Below are positions 8,459 to 17,476 of a stretch of 64,000 nt of DNA, piece by piece; the first letter of the stretch is position 1; each line of letters opens with the position of its first letter. The notes under the pieces were generated by a model. The model was not told the origin of the DNA. It worked only from the letters and a program-made list of their open reading frames with translations, and searched no databases. The DNA is from a bacterium (GTDB lineage: Bacteria; UBA8248): assembly GCA_022825065.1 (NCBI GenBank), contig JAJDYR010000015.1, positions 1 through 64,000 of the forward strand. Reading direction: 5' to 3'. The position numbers were made by a program, and so were the translations under genes.

Positions 8459-9207
8459 ACCTCTTCCCCCAGGTAGGCGAGACGAACGAGGTCGTCGTTT
8501 CGAATCTCATCGGGCGTTCCCTCGGCGATGATGCTCCCCTGATGCAGGACGGATATGCGATCGGCAATCGAGAAAACCACGCTCATGTCATGCTCGGTGA
8601 AGACGACCGTTTTATCCGCGGATATCTTTTTTACGAGCGCTATCGTGCTCGACGTCTCCTCGATAGACATGCCCGCCGTCGGCTCATCGAGCAGGATCAA
8701 CCGGGGCTCCAGCGCGAGGGTGATGCCGAGTTCCAGGTTTCTTCTCTCCCCGTGGCCGAGTTCGGTGGTGGGGTGATGCGCTTTGTGCTCGAGTTCCACC
8801 TCGCCGAGGATCACGAGCGCCTCGGCCTGTTCTTCGGTGTGCTTCTCGATGGGGGAGAACATGTCGAGCGTCTTGCCCCGTCTCGCCAGAACGGCGATGC
8901 GCACGTTGTCCAGAACCGAGAGCCTGGGGAATATGTTCGTGATCTGAAAAGAACGGCCCACGCCTTTTTTCACCACCGCGTGCGGGGGAAAGCCCGTAAT
9001 GTCCTCCCCTTCGAAGAAAACGCCGCCCGAGGTCGGCTCGAGCCTGCCTGAGATCAGGTTGAAAAAGGTGGTCTTCCCCGCCCCATTGGGCCCGATGACG
9101 GCGCACAGCTCTCCCTGCGGGACCCGAAAGTCCACCCCGTTCACCGCCAGAAGCGATCCGAACGACCTGGTGAGACTCCGGGTCTCAAGAACGGGCGTCG
9201 TCGCCAT
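8455..9207 (-). CDS. livG: Branched-chain amino acid-type ABC transporter ATP-binding protein LivG
   Basis: Second ATPase subunit of the LIV-type importer, about 250 residues. It has Walker A GPNGAGKT, the Q-loop region VGRSFQITNIFPRLSV, an unusual signature ELGHGERRNLELG in place of the common LSGGQ (LivG proteins often carry a variant such as PYGxQR), and Walker B LILLDEPTAGMS followed by FTEHDMSVVF. The ATG at 9207 with GGTGGA upstream is preferred over the TTG at 9219. The gene overlaps the end of livM by 23 bp. Confidence 0.94.
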   Translation of the reverse strand: MATTPVLETRSLTRSFGSLLAVNGVDFRVPQGELCAVIGPNGAGKTTFFNLISGRLEPTSGGVFFEGEDITGFPPHAVVKKGVGRSFQITNIFPRLSVLDNVRIAVLARRGKTLDMFSPIEKHTEEQAEALVILGEVELEHKAHHPTTELGHGERRNLELGITLALEPRLILLDEPTAGMSIEETSSTIALVKKISADKTVVFTEHDMSVVFSIADRISVLHQGSIIAEGTPDEIRNDDLVRLAYLGEEV

Positions 9208-10213
9208 CGTTTCCACCAATCGATGATCTGGAGGCCCACCCCTCGAAGAATCCCAGGATTCCGCCGGGGAGGAACAGGACCAGGAGCACCAGAATGCCGC
9301 CGACGACGATTCTCCAGTACTCCATGAAATTCAACACCGTGTCACGGATAAACAAGAGCATCCCCGCGCCGAAAGCCGGCCCCAGGAAAGAATACATGCC
9401 GCCCAGGATCGTCATCAGAACGATCTCGCCCGATTGGGTCCAGTAGAGCAGGTCGGGTGAAATGTAGCCCTGAAAAGTCGAGTAAAGACCCCCGGCGAAA
9501 CCGCCGAGGGTGCCTGCGATGATGAAGGCGTAGAGTTTATACCTGTGCACGGGCAGGCCGATGAACTCCACGCGCTCGGGATTCTCCCGGATGGCCTGCA
9601 AGACCCTCCCGAAAGGGGAGTTGGCGATTTTCCACGCGAGAAATATCAAAGCCGCCACGATGAACAACACGAAATAATAAAAGTTCGTGAACGATTCCAG
9701 GGAAATGCTGAACGCGCCCGGAATCCCGATTTCGGGCTTCGGGATGCCCAGCATCCCGTCGTCCCCGCCGGTGACGTCGCGCCAGTAATAGGCGACGGTG
9801 TAGACGACTTGAGAGAACGCGAGCGTCAGCATGGCGAAATATAGCCCCGCCAGACGCACGCAGAAAACGCCCATGAACCAGGCGAGAATGGCGCACGACG
9901 CGCCCGCCGCTATCAATCCGGCCCACATGGAGGGATAGACGTTCTTCGTCAGCAGGGCGAAGGCGTAGGCGCCCACACCCAGGTACACAGCGTGGCCCAG
10001 GGAGACGAGGCCGGTATAGCCGATGAGAAAATTCAGGCTGATGGCGAGCAGACTCGCGATGAGGATCTCCGTGCAAAGCTGAATATAGTAATCGTTCTGA
10101 ACGAGGAACGGGGCGAGAACGGCCAGGGCGAGCAATGCCGTGACGCCGAAGCGACTGGTTACGCTCCCGGTCAGGCGTCTTAAGGAAAATTTGTTGCTCG
10201 ATGAACCTTCCAT
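9185..10213 (-). CDS. livM: Branched-chain amino acid-type ABC transporter permease LivM
   Basis: Inner-membrane permease (342 residues) of the LIV-type importer with about ten hydrophobic stretches. LivM hallmarks are NFLIGYTGLVSLGHAVYLGV near residue 65 and the cytoplasmic coupling region FGRVLQAIRENPERVEFIGL. The final part holds GEIVLMTILGGMYSFLGPAFG. The ATG at 10213 lies 21 bp after livH. It forms the channel together with LivH. Confidence 0.95.
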   Translation of the reverse strand: MEGSSSNKFSLRRLTGSVTSRFGVTALLALAVLAPFLVQNDYYIQLCTEILIASLLAISLNFLIGYTGLVSLGHAVYLGVGAYAFALLTKNVYPSMWAGLIAAGASCAILAWFMGVFCVRLAGLYFAMLTLAFSQVVYTVAYYWRDVTGGDDGMLGIPKPEIGIPGAFSISLESFTNFYYFVLFIVAALIFLAWKIANSPFGRVLQAIRENPERVEFIGLPVHRYKLYAFIIAGTLGGFAGGLYSTFQGYISPDLLYWTQSGEIVLMTILGGMYSFLGPAFGAGMLLFIRDTVLNFMEYWRIVVGGILVLLVLFLPGGILGFFEGWASRSSIGGNDGDDARS

Positions 10214-10234
10214 GCGTTTTTCAGGCTCCCGTTC

Positions 10235-11116
10235 TTAAATCGTCGTCTCGCCGAACAGGCCGCGGGGTCTCAGGATCAAAATCGGAAGCACAAGCGCGTA
10301 GATGAAAATCATCGCGAAATTCTCCAGAATCTCGATGCCGAACGCCTTGAGCATCCCGATGAGCACGGCGCCCACGAACGCGCCCAGATAGCTCCCCATC
10401 CCGCCGATGATGACGACGATGAACGATTCGATGATGATCTCCACCCCCATGCCGGGTTCCACGCTTCTCATCGGCGCGGCCAGAATGCCGCCCAGGCTCG
10501 CGAGCCAGGCGCCCAGGGCGAATACGCCGGTGAACACCCGGTTCACGTTCACCCCCAGGGCGTCGAGCATCTCGCTGTCCGTGGCGGCGGCGCGGATGAG
10601 TTTCCCGAAGTTCGTCCTGTTCAGAATGAACCACAGGAAAACGCCCAGCAGCGGGCCGACCGCGATGATGAAAAGAAAATACACGGGATAACTGAAATCC
10701 CCGATGGTCAATCGCCCTTCGAACAGCGCGGGGATGGGAACGGACTTGTAATCCCGGCCCCAGATCAGCAGAACCAGGTCATCGAGAATGAGCGTGAAGC
10801 CATAGGTCAGCAGCAGGGTGTAGAGTCTTTCCCGGCCGTAGAGGGGGCGCAGGCAGAACGCTTCGATGATGGTGCCGAACCCCGCCACAACCAAAGGTGC
10901 CAGGAGCAGGCCCACCCAGAACCAGCTCGGATTCTTGATGATCGAGCTCGAGAAAATCAGAAAAGCGCCCAGCATGTAGAACGAGCCGTGGGCCAGGTTC
11001 AGGACGCCCAGCACGCCCAGGAGAATCGTGAGGCCCGATGCGATCAGGAAGAGAACCATCGCGTTGGCCAACCCGTTCAAGAACTGGGTCAACCAAAAAC
11101 TGACGTCCAATTCCAT
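10235..11116 (-). CDS. livH: Branched-chain amino acid-type ABC transporter permease LivH
   Basis: Inner-membrane permease (293 residues) partner of LivM. The N-terminal MVLFLIASGLTILLGVLGVLN plus LAHGSFYMLGA pattern and the coupling segment RAAATDSEMLDALGVNVNR (LivH type: R-A-x-x-x-D-x-x-x-A-x-x-x-G-I/V) are clear, as is GGMGSYLGAFVGA near the C-terminus. It is separated from the binding protein gene by 76 bp that include a hairpin. Confidence 0.95.
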   Translation of the reverse strand: MELDVSFWLTQFLNGLANAMVLFLIASGLTILLGVLGVLNLAHGSFYMLGAFLIFSSSIIKNPSWFWVGLLLAPLVVAGFGTIIEAFCLRPLYGRERLYTLLLTYGFTLILDDLVLLIWGRDYKSVPIPALFEGRLTIGDFSYPVYFLFIIAVGPLLGVFLWFILNRTNFGKLIRAAATDSEMLDALGVNVNRVFTGVFALGAWLASLGGILAAPMRSVEPGMGVEIIIESFIVVIIGGMGSYLGAFVGAVLIGMLKAFGIEILENFAMIFIYALVLPILILRPRGLFGETTI

Positions 11117-11141
11117 GCGTCCGGGCCTCCAGAAATGGATG

Positions 11142-11172
11142 AGGCGACGCCCCGGAATTTTCCCGGGGCGCC
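11142..11172 (-). terminator. Intergenic hairpin after livK
   Basis: An inverted repeat with arms GCCCCGG and CCGGGGC and an outer AGGCG/CGCCT extension interrupted by a 2-base bulge. It lies between the binding protein gene and livH on the minus strand, without a T-run. It is more likely an mRNA-stabilising or attenuating structure than a full terminator. Confidence 0.4.
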
Positions 11173-11192
11173 TGCGGCTTCACGCGCGATGA

Positions 11193-12413
11193 TTATTTCC
11201 GGCAGCCCTGGCCCGTGTTCTCGTCGGGGTGCGAACCCTCGACCGGTGAGATCACCTGAATGTTCGAGAGGACCGGGAAGGGGTATTTCTTGCTCTTTGA
11301 AATCACGCCCCAGAAGCTGGACTGCCAGCCCTGGTGGTCGGAGGGGCGCATGATGATCCACCCCTCCGGCGAGTTGAAGGCGACGCCTCCCATGGCGTCA
11401 ATCGCCTTCTCCTTGTCCACGACGCCGGCGCGGCGGATGGATTCCGCAATCACGTGGACGGTCGAATACGCTTCGCCCGCCGTCATGTCCGGGTAGACGT
11501 TGTACGCCTTCCGGAAGTTGTCCACGAAACGCTTGTTGGCCGCGGAAACCGGATAGTTGTGCAGATAGCGCGAACTCGCCCAGTGACCGAACGGCGCCTG
11601 GTCGCCCAGCGCCTTGAGCACGACGTGGTTGCCGCCGAAATCGGTGAAAATCTTCACCTTCTCGTACATCCCGAACGAGCGGGCCTGCTTCATGAACTTG
11701 ATGAGGTCGGCGCCGAACAGGCCGACGTAGATGGCGTCGGGCTTCGCCTTCTGCATCTTGTTAATGTAGGCGGAATAATCGTTCTCGCCCAGCTTCGGCC
11801 ATGCCGCGTAGGGGCGCTGCGCGCCCGGGTCGCGTTCTTTGAGATAGTTCCAGAACTGCCGGACGACGGAGCGGCCGTATGAGAAATCGGACGATATCGT
11901 CGCCCACTTCTTCAAGCCCAGCCGGTGGGCGATGACGGCGCCCGCTCGGGAGGTCTGCTGCGCGCTGCTTCCCACCCGCCAGGTGTAGCGGCTGCAGAAT
12001 TTCGTGTTGATCTCCTCGGTCGCCGCCCAGGGGAAATTCATCGTCTTGAGCTTTTTCGATTCCTGAAGCACGGCGATGGCCGCTCCCCCGTGCAGCGGGC
12101 CGAGCAGGGCGAAGACCTTGTCGCGCAGGATCAGCCGCCTCGCCGTGCGCACCGAACTCGCCGGGTTGGTCTCGGAATCCCGGATCAGCGCCTCGAACTT
12201 GTGGCCCAGAACGCCGCCTGAGTCGTTGATTTCCTTGACGGCCATGTTGATGCCCTGGCTCGTCCTTTTCCCCACGATAGAATACAGGCCCGTGAGCGGA
12301 GAGAGAACGCCGATTTTGATGGTTTTCGCCGCAAATGAAGTGGAAACGCTCAACAAGCCTATCGCCAGGATGATCGCCCCGGCAAAGAACGCTTTTTTTC
12401 TGAAAGCAGACAT
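11193..12413 (-). CDS. LIV-type periplasmic substrate-binding protein LivK-like
   Basis: Periplasmic receptor (406 residues) of the LivHMGF importer. It has a signal peptide with a hydrophobic core AIILAIGLLSVSTSFAAK. The type-I periplasmic-binding fold start IKIGVLSPLTGLYSIVGK and the EINDSGGVLGHKFEALIRDSE segment, with the S-A/T-region binding loop, match the Peripla_BP_6 family. The receptors of this family bind amino acids, amides, urea or aromatic acids; the nearby amide/aromatic enzymes leave the substrate open. The first gene of the operon, it is preceded by a long repeat-containing spacer. The ATG at 12413 has a purine-rich RBS (aagggggg). Confidence 0.93.
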   Translation of the reverse strand: MSAFRKKAFFAGAIILAIGLLSVSTSFAAKTIKIGVLSPLTGLYSIVGKRTSQGINMAVKEINDSGGVLGHKFEALIRDSETNPASSVRTARRLILRDKVFALLGPLHGGAAIAVLQESKKLKTMNFPWAATEEINTKFCSRYTWRVGSSAQQTSRAGAVIAHRLGLKKWATISSDFSYGRSVVRQFWNYLKERDPGAQRPYAAWPKLGENDYSAYINKMQKAKPDAIYVGLFGADLIKFMKQARSFGMYEKVKIFTDFGGNHVVLKALGDQAPFGHWASSRYLHNYPVSAANKRFVDNFRKAYNVYPDMTAGEAYSTVHVIAESIRRAGVVDKEKAIDAMGGVAFNSPEGWIIMRPSDHQGWQSSFWGVISKSKKYPFPVLSNIQVISPVEGSHPDENTGQGCRK

Positions 12414-12621
12414 GAGAAGCCCCCCTTGAAGATGGAAACATACGAATCCAAACAGCCGGAATCAGGCTCTTCAGAGAACGACGCCAGCCGTCAGCATAAG
12501 TTTATTTTCGATATATGGAACAGGTTAGATGAGCCTCGATTCAGGGTCAAGGCCGTGATTTTCGCGTCGAATCCCTGCCAAGACGCCCGGGGCTGAGACG
12601 CCGGAAACCTCCCGCCTCGTA

Positions 12622-12900
12622 GTTGTTGAAAAAGCCCGAGGAGAGAGGAACCACTCCCCCCTTGAGGGGTCTGTTGAAAAAGTCCTCGTCGGAGGATATT
12701 GCCTTTAGTGGGAATGCCGCTTTCGCGCGAACCACCGACCTCCCTGGTCGAAAGCAACCCCCCCTACCCCCCTTGTCAGGGGGGTATAAAAAAGCGATGC
12801 GCCCCACTGGGCTGAGGGGGTTTTGGTTTTTCTTGCCCCCCTGACAAGGGGGGTAGGGGGGGTTGCCTTTGTCCCCTGACAAGAAGGCCTTTTTCAACAA
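12622..12900. repeat. MITE-like nested inverted repeat, copy A
   Basis: A composite element in the 617-bp gap 12414-13030. Outer ends are GTTGTTGAAAAAG (12622-12634) and its complement CTTTTTCAACAA (about 12889-12900), with an additional internal CTGTTGAAAAAG at 12671-12682. The inner palindrome has arms of mixed C and G tracts containing TACC-CCTTGTCAGGGGGG, at 12754-12786 and 12836-12866. No coding region is seen inside. The rest of the gap (12414-12621, 12901-13030) holds nothing I recognise apart from the likely livK promoter region. Confidence 0.75.
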
Positions 12901-13030
12901 TCCCCTTCAAGGAGAGAGTGAATTTGAAATTTTCCTCGGTGGTGAGAGTTTCCATAGGAGTTGCTTGCCAGGTTTCTCAACAGGCTCGCCTCGATCCGAC
13001 GAGCGGCGAAGAGACCGACCGGCGCGCTTC

Positions 13031-14539
13031 CTAAGCGGAAGTAGTGGCGGACGCCTTCCTGATTTCTCTTTTCCTGACTCTCCACTCGAGGAAGAACGGC
13101 CAGGCGAAGGAGATCACCGAGAGGCACAGGAAGAACAGACACCAGGGAGACGTGAAGAAAATCGAGATGTCGCCCTTTGACGACGCCAGGGCGACCCGCA
13201 TGTGCTCCTCGAGCTGCCGCCCCAGCACGAGCGCGAGCAGCATGGGAACGACCGGAATATCGAGCCACTTGAAGGAAAGCGCCACGAGACCGAAGAAGAA
13301 CATGACGTAGATGTCGAAAAAGGAGTTTCTGAGCGCATACGTCCCCAGTACGCACAGGGCAACGATGATCGGAAGCAGCAGCGAGCGGGGTATGGACAGC
13401 AGTTTCACGATAAGCCGCAAGCCCAGGAACGCGACCGTCGCCGTGCTGCAAATCGCGATGAAATACGAGAAGAGCACGGAAAAGGCGAAGGGCCCCTGCT
13501 CCACGAAAAGCAGCGGCCCCGGCGCCATGCCGTGCACCAGCAGGGCGCCGATGAGGATGGCGGTTATCGGGTCGCCAGGAATCCCCAGCGTCATCATCGG
13601 AATAAGCGCACCGCCGGCGATGGAGCTGTTCGCGGATTCGGGCGCGGCCACGCCCTCCACGCAGCCCTTGCCGAATTGCTCGGGCTCCTTGCTGATCTTC
13701 TGGGCGTAGTCGTAGCTCACGAAAACGGCTATCGGGCCGCCCGCTCCCGGGAGGATACCGACGAAAGTCCCCACCACGGAGCCGATGGCCACCGGAAGCC
13801 GGATCTTCTTGATGTCCTCCCAGCTGGGAAACACGCGGCCGAACCGCGAGGCGACCGAGCGAATGTTCCCTTCCGCCAGGTTCGCCACGATTTCCGGAAT
13901 GGCGAACAGGCCCACGAGGGCGGCGATGAAGTGGATTCCCGCGAGCATGTTCGCATCGCCGAAGGTGAAACGCGCCGTGCCCACGAGCGGATCCATCCCC
14001 ACCGTAACGATCATAAGACCCAGAAAAGTGGACAAAAGACCCTTGACGAGCGATTTCGCCGCGAAGGCGGAGATGACGGACATGCCGAAAAAGACCAGCC
14101 CGAACAGGTCGGCCGCGCGGAACTGTAGGGCCACTTTGGTGAGTTGCGGCGCAATCAATATCAGGCAGAAGAAGCTGAAGAGCCCGCCGGTGAAGCTCGA
14201 CACGATGGAAACGCCCAGCGCCCGCCCGGACTCTCCCTTCTGGGTGAGAGGGAATCCATCCATCGTGGTGGCCGATGCCGACGGCGATCCCGGGATGTTG
14301 ATGAGGATGGCGGCGAAGCTCCCCCCCGTCATTCCACCCGCAAAGACGCCCAGCAGGAGCGCAACCGCGGTGGTCGGCTCCAGGATGAAGGTGACCGGAA
14401 AGAGGATGATGATGCCCGCACTCGTCGTGAGGCCCGGCATCATCCCGCAGATGAGGCCGTGCAGGGCGCCCAGGGCGGTGGCCAGAATGCTCGTCGGCGC
14501 GAGGGCGAGGTAGAACCCCTGGAGCAAATCACCGTTCAT
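13031..14539 (-). CDS. tctA: Tripartite tricarboxylate transporter large permease TctA (copy 2)
   Basis: Second, divergent TctA (502 residues) with the same architecture as the copy at 1364-2854. The paired signatures are GGMTGGSFAAILINIPGSP near residue 65 and LGIPGDPITAILIGALL near residue 330, plus a GGLFSFFCLILIAPQL segment. The charged C-terminal tail (EWRVRKREIRKASATTSA) is cytoplasmic. It is last in a tctC-tctB-tctA operon. Clear sequence divergence from copy 1 indicates an old paralogue or a separately acquired transporter with another substrate, not a recent duplication. Confidence 0.93.
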   Translation of the reverse strand: MNGDLLQGFYLALAPTSILATALGALHGLICGMMPGLTTSAGIIILFPVTFILEPTTAVALLLGVFAGGMTGGSFAAILINIPGSPSASATTMDGFPLTQKGESGRALGVSIVSSFTGGLFSFFCLILIAPQLTKVALQFRAADLFGLVFFGMSVISAFAAKSLVKGLLSTFLGLMIVTVGMDPLVGTARFTFGDANMLAGIHFIAALVGLFAIPEIVANLAEGNIRSVASRFGRVFPSWEDIKKIRLPVAIGSVVGTFVGILPGAGGPIAVFVSYDYAQKISKEPEQFGKGCVEGVAAPESANSSIAGGALIPMMTLGIPGDPITAILIGALLVHGMAPGPLLFVEQGPFAFSVLFSYFIAICSTATVAFLGLRLIVKLLSIPRSLLLPIIVALCVLGTYALRNSFFDIYVMFFFGLVALSFKWLDIPVVPMLLALVLGRQLEEHMRVALASSKGDISIFFTSPWCLFFLCLSVISFAWPFFLEWRVRKREIRKASATTSA

Positions 14540-14545
14540 CTTGCG

Positions 14546-15028
14546 TCATCCCGGAAAACTTCCCCTCGGAAGGGGAAGCTGAAAAAGATCACGGAACAAA
14601 AAGAACAGGAACATGGGAACGATAATCGACAGGCTGAGGAGAACCCAGGGACGGCGCTCACCCGAGGTCCACATGAGAGCGGCGAAAAACACGGGCGTGG
14701 ACCAGAAAAATCCGAACAAGGAAAGCGCGAAGAAATAAAGCCCCGTGAGCAGCAGGCCGGCCGCTGCGCGGGGGATGCTGAAATTCTCGTTCGCCGGAGG
14801 TCTTTCGGGCCTCAGGTCGGCGAGGCCGCCCGAGCCTTTCAGGCCCCTCACCCCCTGGAGAATCAGCATCGCGCTGAGGAAGAGTATCGAGACGGTGATC
14901 AGATACGGGAAGAAGTGGGGTCCCGGCGCGTCGGTCGTGGTGCGCTTTGGCAGCAGGGTGGCGAGGCCGCCGTAGTAGAGCGTTAAGCCGAGGATGACCA
15001 CCCCGCCGACGATGTTTCTCAGACCCAT
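14546..15028 (-). CDS. tctB: Tripartite tricarboxylate transporter small subunit TctB (copy 2)
   Basis: Small membrane subunit (160 residues) with four hydrophobic segments. The motif DAPGPHFFPYLITV is the TctB consensus around the G-P-x-F-F-P loop. It ends 6 bp before the TctA start, so coupling is likely. It partners the TctA at 13031-14539 and the receptor at 15124-16098. Confidence 0.88.
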   Translation of the reverse strand: MGLRNIVGGVVILGLTLYYGGLATLLPKRTTTDAPGPHFFPYLITVSILFLSAMLILQGVRGLKGSGGLADLRPERPPANENFSIPRAAAGLLLTGLYFFALSLFGFFWSTPVFFAALMWTSGERRPWVLLSLSIIVPMFLFFLFRDLFQLPLPRGSFPG

Positions 15029-15069
15029 GCCGAATCCGTCCGAAGGAGATGAAAACAGTCAGAAAACGA

Positions 15070-15099
15070 GGGCCGCCCCCTCCCTGGAAGAGGCGGCCC
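15070..15099 (-). terminator. Intergenic hairpin after tctC copy 2
   Basis: Arms GGGCCGCC and GGCGGCCC (8 bp, 14-base loop) between the receptor gene and tctB. Read on the minus strand the stem is followed by a short T-rich tract (tcgttttct). It probably acts as a partial terminator that keeps the receptor more abundant than the permease. Confidence 0.5.
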
Positions 15100-15123
15100 C
15101 CGTCTGTCACGCGACCTGCGCGG

Positions 15124-16098
15124 TTATTTCTTCGTCTTGGACTTGTATACGCCCGTGGCCTTCATGATGTCGGCGACAATCTTGTCACGCTTGGCGAGCA
15201 TTTTGCCGAACTCTTCCGGCCCGCTCGGGTCGATCGTGAAACCCTTCGTCTTGGCCAGCTTCTTGAAGGCGTCCGAGTTGGCGGCCTTCGTCATGGCGTC
15301 GACGAGTTTCGCCTTCACCGCGGCGGGCGTTCCCTTCGGCACGCTCAAGCCCCGGAAATGGTCGAAATCGATGTCGTGGCCCATCTCCTTCATGGTGGGC
15401 ACGTCGGGGATCGCCGGGTTCCGCTTGCCCGTGATGTGGGTGATGATGCGGAACTTGTTCGCTTTCGCCAGGCGAATCGCCCCCGTGAGAGGCGCCCCCA
15501 TGGCGTCGACCTCGCCGCTCAGAAGCGCCGCGTTGCGCCGCTTCACGCCCAGGGGAACGAGAATGGCCTTACAGCCCGTCATGTTCGTGAAGATGACGGC
15601 CGTCAGGTGCGTGGTGCTGCCGGTGCCCGCGTGGCCGATTTTGAGCGTGTTCGGCTTTTTCTTGCAGTCGGCCACGAAGTCCTTGGCCGACTTCCATTTC
15701 GACTTGGCGTTCACGGCCACCACGAGGGGCTGGAAGTGCACGCGCCCGATGTGGTCGAGCGCCGTGTAGTCCCAGGGCACGTTGCCGATGTTCGTGGAGG
15801 TGAGGACGGAGGTGGAGTTCCATGCCACCGTATAGCCGTCGGGCTTGGAGTTCTTGACGAACGTGTAGGTGACGGCGCCGCCCGCGCCCGGCTTGTTGAT
15901 AGCCACCACGGGAACGCCGAGTTCTTTCGCCATACCCTTGGCGAGCAGGCGCCCCTCGATGTCCGCGCCGCCGCCCGCACCGAAGGGAATGATGAACTGA
16001 ATCGGCTTTTCGGGAAACGCGGCCGAAGCAGACTGCAACGGCAATGCAACGGCAAACACAGCTATCAGAACGAAGCACAAGGTACGACATGTTCTCAT
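15124..16098 (-). CDS. tctC: TctC-family periplasmic substrate-binding protein (copy 2)
   Basis: Periplasmic receptor (324 residues) of the Bug/TctC family. The signal peptide is MRTCRTLCFVLIAVFAVALP with cleavage near ASAAFP. The mature start FPEKPIQFIIPFGAGGGAD and INKPGAGGAVTYTFVK are family hallmarks. The tail ends in KSKTKK, again lysine-rich. The ATG at 16098 has the RBS ggagg; the open frame continues upstream without support. It heads the second TTT operon. Confidence 0.93.
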   Translation of the reverse strand: MRTCRTLCFVLIAVFAVALPLQSASAAFPEKPIQFIIPFGAGGGADIEGRLLAKGMAKELGVPVVAINKPGAGGAVTYTFVKNSKPDGYTVAWNSTSVLTSTNIGNVPWDYTALDHIGRVHFQPLVVAVNAKSKWKSAKDFVADCKKKPNTLKIGHAGTGSTTHLTAVIFTNMTGCKAILVPLGVKRRNAALLSGEVDAMGAPLTGAIRLAKANKFRIITHITGKRNPAIPDVPTMKEMGHDIDFDHFRGLSVPKGTPAAVKAKLVDAMTKAANSDAFKKLAKTKGFTIDPSGPEEFGKMLAKRDKIVADIMKATGVYKSKTKK

Positions 16099-16560
16099 CT
16101 GCTTACCTCCTGGATTGGAAAAGATATGACCCCGATTCATCCGAAGCGGGAAACCTGAAAATCGTTCCTGACTTTGGAAGTCCCCATTATCCCTCATTTC
16201 AGCGTGAGAATCCATCCCGGATTTTTCAGTTCGCCGTTGTGGATGAAGAGCGAGTTGCAAATCCCGTGGAGCGAATCGAAGCCCGGAAGCACCCGGGCGG
16301 TGCGAGGCCAGGTTCGGGGATGCGGACAGGCCCAAATAGACGCCGTGACCGGGTGAATGGCGAACGCCGGATATGGAGAGGCGCCCGGAACGCGGATGAG
16401 GACCTCGAAAAGCTCTTCCGGACTTTGCGGGACGGAAAAAAGGGAATCATCCGGGAAAGTCGCCGACCTCCCTGTTCGATTCACTGAAGCGGATTGCCGC
16501 CGCAACCCGTATCGCCGATTGGCGGCAAGGCCGGGTTCGCGGTGGGGACTCAAGTCCTGA
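16099..16560. other. 462-bp spacer without a recognisable gene
   Basis: Between the second TTT operon and the isonitrile-hydratase-like gene. Several overlapping open frames exist on both strands, but none has a convincing RBS, hydrophobicity pattern or family resemblance. The minus-strand side next to 16099 should hold the tctC promoter; I cannot pick out convincing -35/-10 boxes. Confidence 0.4.
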
Positions 16561-17247
16561 TCAATCGCCTCCGATCCGGTCGGCCGCCTCCTCGACCGCT
16601 TCTTCGCGCTCGGTCTGGCGCGCGGCGGCGCCGTCACGCACGGCGGCCACCATCGCCGGGTCCGCCCGCTCGGGAGAGCCAGCGTCGAACGGAGGACGCG
16701 GGTCGTACTCCATCCCGAGCTGAATCTTCCGGGCGGCTTCGGCCCCCAAAAGTTCCCCCGCCACCGTCAGGGCGAAATCGATGCCGGCCGTGACGCCGCC
16801 GCCGGTGATCACGTTGCCGTCGACGACCACGCGCTCGGCCACGGGCTCGCAGCCGAAGGCGGCGAGCATCGGCAGCGACATCCAGTGCGAAGTCGCGCGT
16901 TTTCCCTGCAGCAGTCCCGCAGCGCCCAGGACAAGCGACCCCGTGCATACGGAGGTGACGTAGCGCGCCCCCGCCGCCTGGCGGCGTACGAAGTCGAGCG
17001 TTTCCTCATCGTTAAGCAGCGGGTTCATGCCCGCCCCGCCCGGCACGCAGATGAGGTCGAGCTCGGGACATTCGGCGAACGTCGTCGTCGGCAATATCCG
17101 CATGCCGCCGCCGGCCTTGACGGGCTCCAGCGTCTTCCAGATGAGATGGACGTCTGCCTCCGGGAACTTGGTGAAGACTTCGTACGGACCGGTCATGTCG
17201 AGTTGGGTGAGATTCGGGAAGAGAAGAAGGCCGATTTGGAATCGCAT
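16561..17247 (-). CDS. DJ-1/PfpI family protein, isonitrile hydratase-like
   Basis: Cytoplasmic 228-residue protein of the DJ-1/PfpI superfamily, closest in pattern to isonitrile (cyclohexyl isocyanide) hydratase InhA, which hydrates isonitriles to N-substituted formamides. The nucleophile cysteine is in VTSVCTGSLVLGAAGLL, and the family motifs VPGGAGM, SHWMSLPML, ITGGGVTAGIDFAL and IQLGMEYDPRPPFDAGSP are all present. The last about 25 residues are acidic/basic and non-conserved. It is monocistronic and divergent from the FkbM gene. Alternatives are a GATase1-like amidase of unknown substrate; the InhA-type subgroup is likely, the activity less certain. Confidence 0.85.
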   Translation of the reverse strand: MRFQIGLLLFPNLTQLDMTGPYEVFTKFPEADVHLIWKTLEPVKAGGGMRILPTTTFAECPELDLICVPGGAGMNPLLNDEETLDFVRRQAAGARYVTSVCTGSLVLGAAGLLQGKRATSHWMSLPMLAAFGCEPVAERVVVDGNVITGGGVTAGIDFALTVAGELLGAEAARKIQLGMEYDPRPPFDAGSPERADPAMVAAVRDGAAARQTEREEAVEEAADRIGGD

Positions 17248-17407
17248 GGTGTCTCGAACCCCTCGCTATGGAAGTTGCCAATGAGGGTATGGGGCGCCCC
17301 CGGTTGTGTCAAGTTGGGGGTCAGCCCCGAGCGGGGAGGGAGGGGCTCCATAACCCGGGAGTGAGCGATTGTTCCGGGCGAGGAGCGAGAAACAGCCCCA
17401 CGCCTCG

Positions 17408-17436
17408 TTACCCCTTCGACGAAGAAATGCTACTAT
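17408..17436 (+). promoter_or_regulatory. Promoter-like block upstream of the FkbM gene
   Basis: TTACCC, a 17-bp spacer, and an extended -10 TGCTACTAT (TACTAT at 17431-17436). Almost the same block, with identical spacing, occurs before the first GT25 gene (18240-18268). It lies 40 bp before the ATG at 17477. Confidence 0.5.
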
Positions 17437-17476
17437 CCGCCCTCGGAGATGGAGTAGAGACGGCCAGGGGGAAGCG

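Noticed and set aside
12754-12866. CRISPR-like look of the repeated C/G tracts
   Set aside because: The copies are single, inverted pairs in separate gaps with no regular spacers and no cas gene; they are palindromic elements.
16174-16560. Overlapping open frames on both strands between tctC and the isonitrile-hydratase-like gene
   Set aside because: None has an RBS, hydrophobic pattern or family motif; composition resembles GC-rich non-coding sequence.
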